A stretch of 64,000 nucleotides of DNA from Phytophthora colocasiae (taxonomy: Eukaryota > Oomycota > Peronosporomycetes > Peronosporales > Peronosporaceae). This document shows positions 59,923 through 64,000 of this stretch, in pieces. The DNA lies in assembly GCA_018806915.1 (NCBI GenBank), contig JAGKQI010000105.1, positions 4,092,001 to 4,156,000 on the forward strand, in the 5' to 3' direction. Below the pieces are notes generated by a model. The model searched no databases. It saw only the letters and a list, made by a program, of their open reading frames with translations, and was not told the origin of the DNA. The translations under genes were made by a program, and so were the position numbers. The first letter of the stretch is position 1. Each line of letters starts with the position of its first letter.

Positions 59923-59952
59923 CCAATCCCGACAAAATACGTTTCGGATTGG
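59923..59952. promoter_or_regulatory. Inverted CCAAT-box pair in the carrier/COPI-associated divergent promoter
   Basis: CCAAT at 59923-59927 and ATTGG at 59948-59952, 20 nt apart, lie between divergent starts 59876 and 60158. The arms extend to ACCAATCC/GGATTGGT. Confidence 0.5.
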
Positions 59953-60157
59953 TAGAAACGTCTCAAAAAAAACCTGTAGCCATGTCACCTTTGTGCTGGG
60001 AAGCTTGACACCTTTTTTCCACAACCAAATTCCACACGCACTTGCAACGGATCTCTCCGCATATAAAACTTTGTATGTCACTGTTAAATTCCAAGTCTCT
60101 CGTTCAAGACGTCGCCTTCCCATAGCGAAGAACCCATTTGCACTCGAGCTCGACGTG

Positions 60158-61143
60158 ATGATGGAACCCTCCGCCTCCACGACTGCAGCGCCTGTTGCTC
60201 CTCCCCCTGCCCCCGCTACTGCTGCCCCTGTAGGAGAAGGAGCTGCTGCTGGTTCGTCTGCGTCCCCTTCTATGGAAGTCCTGCGCCAGTTCTCGACTCA
60301 GTTCAAGTCTCAGATCTCTCAAGTTCAGGTGCCAACTGCCATTAAGGAGCGCACGGATGAACTGGAGCGCCGCATCTCAGGCACCGATATCGCGCGTATT
60401 AATGGCTACATGAGACTCGTGAACCTGGTGTTCGCTGGTGGCTTGTGGGTCACGTGCTTTATCCGCATGTTCCAAGCGCCTAGTTACTCGCATTTCCTCG
60501 TCTGCATCTACATCATGTACGTTTATTGGTGTAGCGATTATGTTTGTAGTTTTATATTTCTGATATGTTTTATGACTATTTGTTGGTGAACTGTAGGTTC
60601 CTGAGTGCTGGACTGGCGTTTATTGAGAATCACGAACGCTTCCCGTCCGTTGCGGATCGTGTGAAGATCAACTTTGGCTTCATGTTCTCTGCTACGGGCA
60701 AGGCTTCCTACATCCTCTGGTGTGTAATTACAAGTTGGTGGTTGGTGACCTATTGTGAAACTGACGTGTTTGTTGCTGCACAGCATCGCGTTCCTTGCCG
60801 TCTCGCAGGGCTGGATCGGCTGGATTCTTGGCGTGTGCTTCTTCTTCCTGGCCCTTTTCAACTTCTTCCTCATCCACCGGGTACCTGTGACTCTTGTGTG
60901 GATTTTTAGCTTGAATTTATATGAGTCTCACACTGTAACCTGTCTATTGATTTTCTCTAGCACCCGGCCTACAAGCAAGCCATGCTGCAGCCCACCGGCG
61001 CCGCTACTAAAACTGCCCAACAGCAGGAGGAGGCGGATTTGGAGGCAATGCCCGAGCTCCGTTATAACCAGAAGCAGGCTCAGGTGCCGGTGTCCGCAAC
61101 ATCCACGGCCAACAAGGCTCAGCCGTCGCATGTGTCGGTCTGA
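60158..61143 (+). CDS. COPI-associated (TVP15-like) four-helix membrane protein
   Basis: Exons 60158 to about 60515, about 60597 to 60719, about 60784 to 60880 and about 60961 to 61143 join in phase. A Pro/Ala-rich cytosolic N-terminus and a short amphipathic stretch precede four hydrophobic helices (L-V-F-A-G-G-L-W-V-T-C-F, F-L-S-A-G-L-A-F-I-E-N, I-A-F-L-A-V-S-Q-G-W-I-G-W and V-C-F-F-F-L-A-L-F-N-F-F). The G-F-M-F-S-A-T-G-K-A-S-Y-I-L motif between helices fits the COPI-associated family. Members sit in Golgi vesicles. The tail is polar and Gln/Ala-rich. Confidence 0.82.
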
Positions 61144-61358
61144 TCCAAACTCGAAGGAATACCTGCATCGCCATTAGGACTCGAACCTGAAAGCTAAGTT
61201 GCATGGTTATATATCAGTTTTTCTCTGCATCATCAAACTGTTAAATGCCAGTGAAGAAAGTGAAGCAAAGCACCTTTCATGTGTTCTCGTTGAACTGCTT
61301 ATCATCAAGAAAGCAGCAGGCTTTGCTTCCATCGCTGCACTTTAGTTGAACGGTACAA

Positions 61359-62173
61359 TTACTCCTTGGCCTCGCCACCGTGCTGCGCCACAACGCCATT
61401 GCCGTGGTACTTGAGCGTCTTGACCCAGTTGCTGCGACGGCCGGACGGGTGCTTGAATTGCACAGCCGACTTCTTGCCCTTCTGTTTAATGAGCGTCTCA
61501 ATGTGCTCCGGCAGGAAGTTGTGCGAATACGAGATCTTGCCGTAGTAGTCACCGACCGGAGCCGGCTCAGAGACCTCAAGCTCCCATCCCTGCTTCTTGG
61601 CAAAGCGTTCAGCTTCCTCCTGGGTGTCGAACTTGGTCACCATGCCAATGTACGGGTCAGCTGTGCTGGTCCAACCCATGAGAGGGTTCGCCCACGTGCG
61701 CGGGGTGTTAAAGCGGATCTCCCAGTGCTTGGTCTGGTGGATGCCGCTTTGCATCTGGTTACGCGACGGCTTGAAGAGCTTAGCCTTGCGGCCCACTGAC
61801 CACTCGCCCGTGCCAGACACAATGGCAGCCTCTTCCGGGAAGGGCATTGGCGACTTCTCAACAGTTGGGAACATGGCTTCAGTGGCGTGGAGGGGCAGAA
61901 CTATCGCACAAAACGAAGTAGTAAAGCATTAGTTTTCATTCCTGTGTAATATAATGCACAGAATAATATCATACTGGTGCGATCGGCCTCCTCGTACTGC
62001 TGTTCACGCAGCTTCGTCATGAGCTTCTCCTCAGCAGCGGCGGCTGCGGCCTTCGCAGCTTCCTCGTCCTTGGCAACCTCCGAGAAGGCACGAGAAGACG
62101 TGGCAACAGCAACACGCTTGGTAGACACGGCCGCAGCGGCACGTGTGGACACTTGGAGCACACGCACGGACAT
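61359..62173 (-). CDS. NDUFS4: NADH:ubiquinone oxidoreductase 18-kDa subunit, NDUFS4 (complex I)
   Basis: Exon 1 (62173 to about 61977) and exon 2 (about 61900 to 61359) join in phase. An Ala/Arg/Ser-rich mitochondrial leader is followed by an Ala/Glu helix and the NDUFS4 domain: V-S-G-T-G-E-W-S-V-G-R, W-A-N-P-L-M-G-W-T-S-T-A-D-P-Y and F-D-T-Q-E-E-A-E-R-F-A-K-K-Q-G-W-E. This accessory subunit stabilises the N-module of complex I. An internal Met at 61874 heads the conserved part, but the in-phase leader exon makes 62173 the better start. Confidence 0.93.
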
Positions 62174-62489
62174 GATGACGAGTTGGTTCCTGTGGTCTGG
62201 GCAGTGGAGCGCTTCCAGCCGCAAATTTGGCTAGGGGAGTTCAAGTATGAAGTAATTACAATTATAGACATGTACCCCCAGAATGGAATCAGATCGTCTG
62301 ATTCCAACTTTTGACTTGCTACTCTGTCGTAATTTACGACTCGTAAAATGCGAATGGATGTACAAATATGAAAAAATACCGCATTTAGTTTATGTGGTAG
62401 TTGGTAAAGCATGCTGCAGAACCAGTGGTAATGTGCTCAACGACAGCTCTCGTCCTTTTAGGGCCTCTTCAAGCTCAGGGATCCAGGTT

Positions 62490-63660
62490 TTAGCACACAC
62501 ATTTGAGTCTCGCAAGCTCCGTCAAGAACTGTTGCACTTCTGCTGTGTCACGGAGCGAGTACGACGCCTTCGTCACCGGCAGCTCCTTCATGTTTCCTGG
62601 CAGATCCACTTTCACCGCCTCGGGGTCTCGAACGATGATCGAAATTCCCTGGCCCAGGCCACGCACGTTCAGCGCGTTGAAGGCGTCCTCGTCGCTAACA
62701 TCATCGCCCAGATAGAAAGGTACGACATCTTCAGCATCTAGTCCTAGCTCAGAAAGGATGTACATGACAGCGCGACCTTTGTCCCAGTCAACCTGCAGAT
62801 GACGAACACACACAAGTCAGAACACAAACATAACAAGATGAAGAGTACATGTTCAAGAAGCAAACATACCCGAGGTCTCAGCTCGAAGACCATTTTGCCC
62901 ATTTTCTTGGTGAGACTCGGGTGGTACGCCACGTAATCATCGACGATCTGTTCGACGGCGTTCTGCAGAGCTGGATCAACCTGCCAGTGGTGAAGCACAA
63001 GACAAGACAGATGCATTGGCGTCAACCGAAGGAACAACCCAGGATGACTTGAACATCCATCAGTTTCATGCAGCACTCACGTGGCGGTAGTGGACCGAGA
63101 TGGCCAGTCCGTTGTCTTCTAATTCAGCGCCTGCAATGTGTGCGGTCTGCTCCGTTAAGTCGCGCAGTGCGTGCTCCAGCTCGGGGCGGAAGTGATCTGC
63201 CACCTGGCAGTTAATAGGGCGTGTCTTGGTGCCCTTTATGTCGAATCCATGGCTGCCGGCATATACAAGGTTGTCTAGCTGCACAAAGTTGTAGACCTTC
63301 TCCGTTGAGCGGCCAGTCACAATGGCCGTCACGAACTTGGACGAAAGTTCGCTAAGTGCGGCGCGCATAGCGTCCGTCATGAAGGCATGGTCTGGGACGT
63401 CCACAATGGGCGACAATGTGCCATCGTAGTCAAGAAACACAACGGGGCGCTTGCCTGCGTTGCAGTTTAACAAACGTCAGAAACCCATAGACACGCTGTG
63501 AATCCAAGCAACATCTCCTCGACCAATACCCTCAGCAGTCAACAAGTATTTTTGCGCACATTTAAACCGAATCTTACCTGCGACTTTCTGTTTGATGGAG
63601 TCTAAGTCCCGGAAGGCGCTGTTGGTGAGGGTGCAGCATGGTGGTTGCACTTTTGGGACG
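62490..63660 (-). CDS. Trehalose-6-phosphate phosphatase, 5' end unresolved
   Basis: Exons (about 63660-63580, 63456-63081, about 62968-62872, 62790-62490) join in phase. The product removes phosphate from trehalose 6-phosphate. HAD motifs are F-L-D-Y-D-G-T-L-S-P-I-V (nucleophile Asp), V-T-G-R-S-T-E-K-V, then L-G-D-D-V-S-D-E-D-A-F with the metal-binding Asp pair. G-S-H-G-F-D-I-K and H-Y-R-H are also TPP-like. The frame that leads in (F-R-D-L-D-S-I-K-Q-K-V-A) has no in-frame ATG, so a further 5' exon or the window edge holds the start. It could be a stand-alone TPP or the end of a TPS-TPP fusion. Confidence 0.87.
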
Positions 63661-64000
63661 TGTGGAAGACTGAACTGGCAAAAGGCGGTTTTCGCGACGC
63701 CGACGGAGGTGGAAATGAGGCAAGTAGACACTGGAGACACTCGGCGCTTACTGGGCGCCTGACGCCTGTGGGCTGTGCTGAGCTTCCGCTCGCTGGCCGG
63801 AGGCACGTGAAGAAGGTGGAGGAGAGCGAGCTGAGTCGTGTGACCAGGAAACCAGGCGGACAAGTCGTGGCCCTCAAGCCACGAGGACGCTTTTCTGGCC
63901 AATCAGCGTGCAGTAGGAACCCAGTATTGGCTCGCAGTAAATACACTTGCGTTTTGTAAGACTCGGAGCACAGTCCGCGCGAGGGCAGGTAGTCAGAAAC
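63661..64000. other. Window edge upstream of TPP
   Basis: May contain the missing 5' exon or promoter of the TPP gene. CCAAT at 63899-63903 is present. No other feature is supported. Confidence 0.3.

Noticed and set aside
1..64000. tRNA or rRNA genes
   Set aside because: I saw no cloverleaf with A and B boxes or rRNA core by eye; a covariance-model scan would be needed to exclude tRNAs.

Overview
The window is nuclear DNA of an oomycete, most likely Phytophthora or a close relative. Genes are densely packed on both strands. Introns are short (about 50-100 nt), with GTRNGT donors (often GTACGT) and CTAAC-like branch sites close to the acceptor. The repeat content (piggyBac, pogo, hAT and FAR1-type MULE elements) and the gene families also fit. 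I see no rRNA, tRNA or CRISPR.

Layout. 1-12.9 kb: a partial coiled-coil gene, a PX-domain protein, a HAD-Alba fusion, a 69-residue SMIM4/UQCC5-like protein, a SET protein, RidA, a PI4-kinase-like kinase and two adjacent coiled-coil genes. 13.1-17.6 kb: a piggyBac-like element. 17.8-35.5 kb: a housekeeping block with carnitine acyltransferase, an astacin-like pseudo-protease, two divergent mitochondrial helical-repeat proteins, phosphoglycerate mutase with a leader, a UBC7-type E2, a triose-phosphate-transporter-family carrier, XRCC4, a myristoylated unknown, VPS11 and a Wss1-type protease. 35.8-38 kb: a hAT-type element with perfect 8-bp target duplications, and a broken pogo transposase. 38.8-43.6 kb: two small unknowns, LYRM1-like, RNF10-like and WrbA. 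43.8-47.8 kb: two different MULEs back to back, separated and flanked by the same 9-bp sequence, inserted 26 bp before a diacylglycerol kinase. 51.5-53.2 kb: a small inverted-repeat element beside a rearranged aspartate-aminotransferase pseudogene. 53.3-64 kb: a GIY-YIG-like protein, a head-to-head LRR/MORN pair, a rhodanese-DUSP, an SLC25A39/40-like carrier with a 7-nt micro-exon, a COPI-associated membrane protein, NDUFS4 and trehalose-6-phosphate phosphatase.

How the genes relate. Many products belong to mitochondria (SMIM4-like, PPR-like pair, PGAM, LYRM1-like, RF2, SLC25A39/40-like, NDUFS4). Others serve endomembrane traffic and lipid signalling (PX, PI4K, VPS11, DGK, COPI-associated) or DNA repair (XRCC4, Wss1). 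Several promoters carry two CCAAT boxes in inverted orientation about 20-23 nt apart. Six otherwise convincing reading frames are each broken by a single base that falls in a short homopolymer. Some of these 'frameshifts' may therefore be sequence errors rather than decay.
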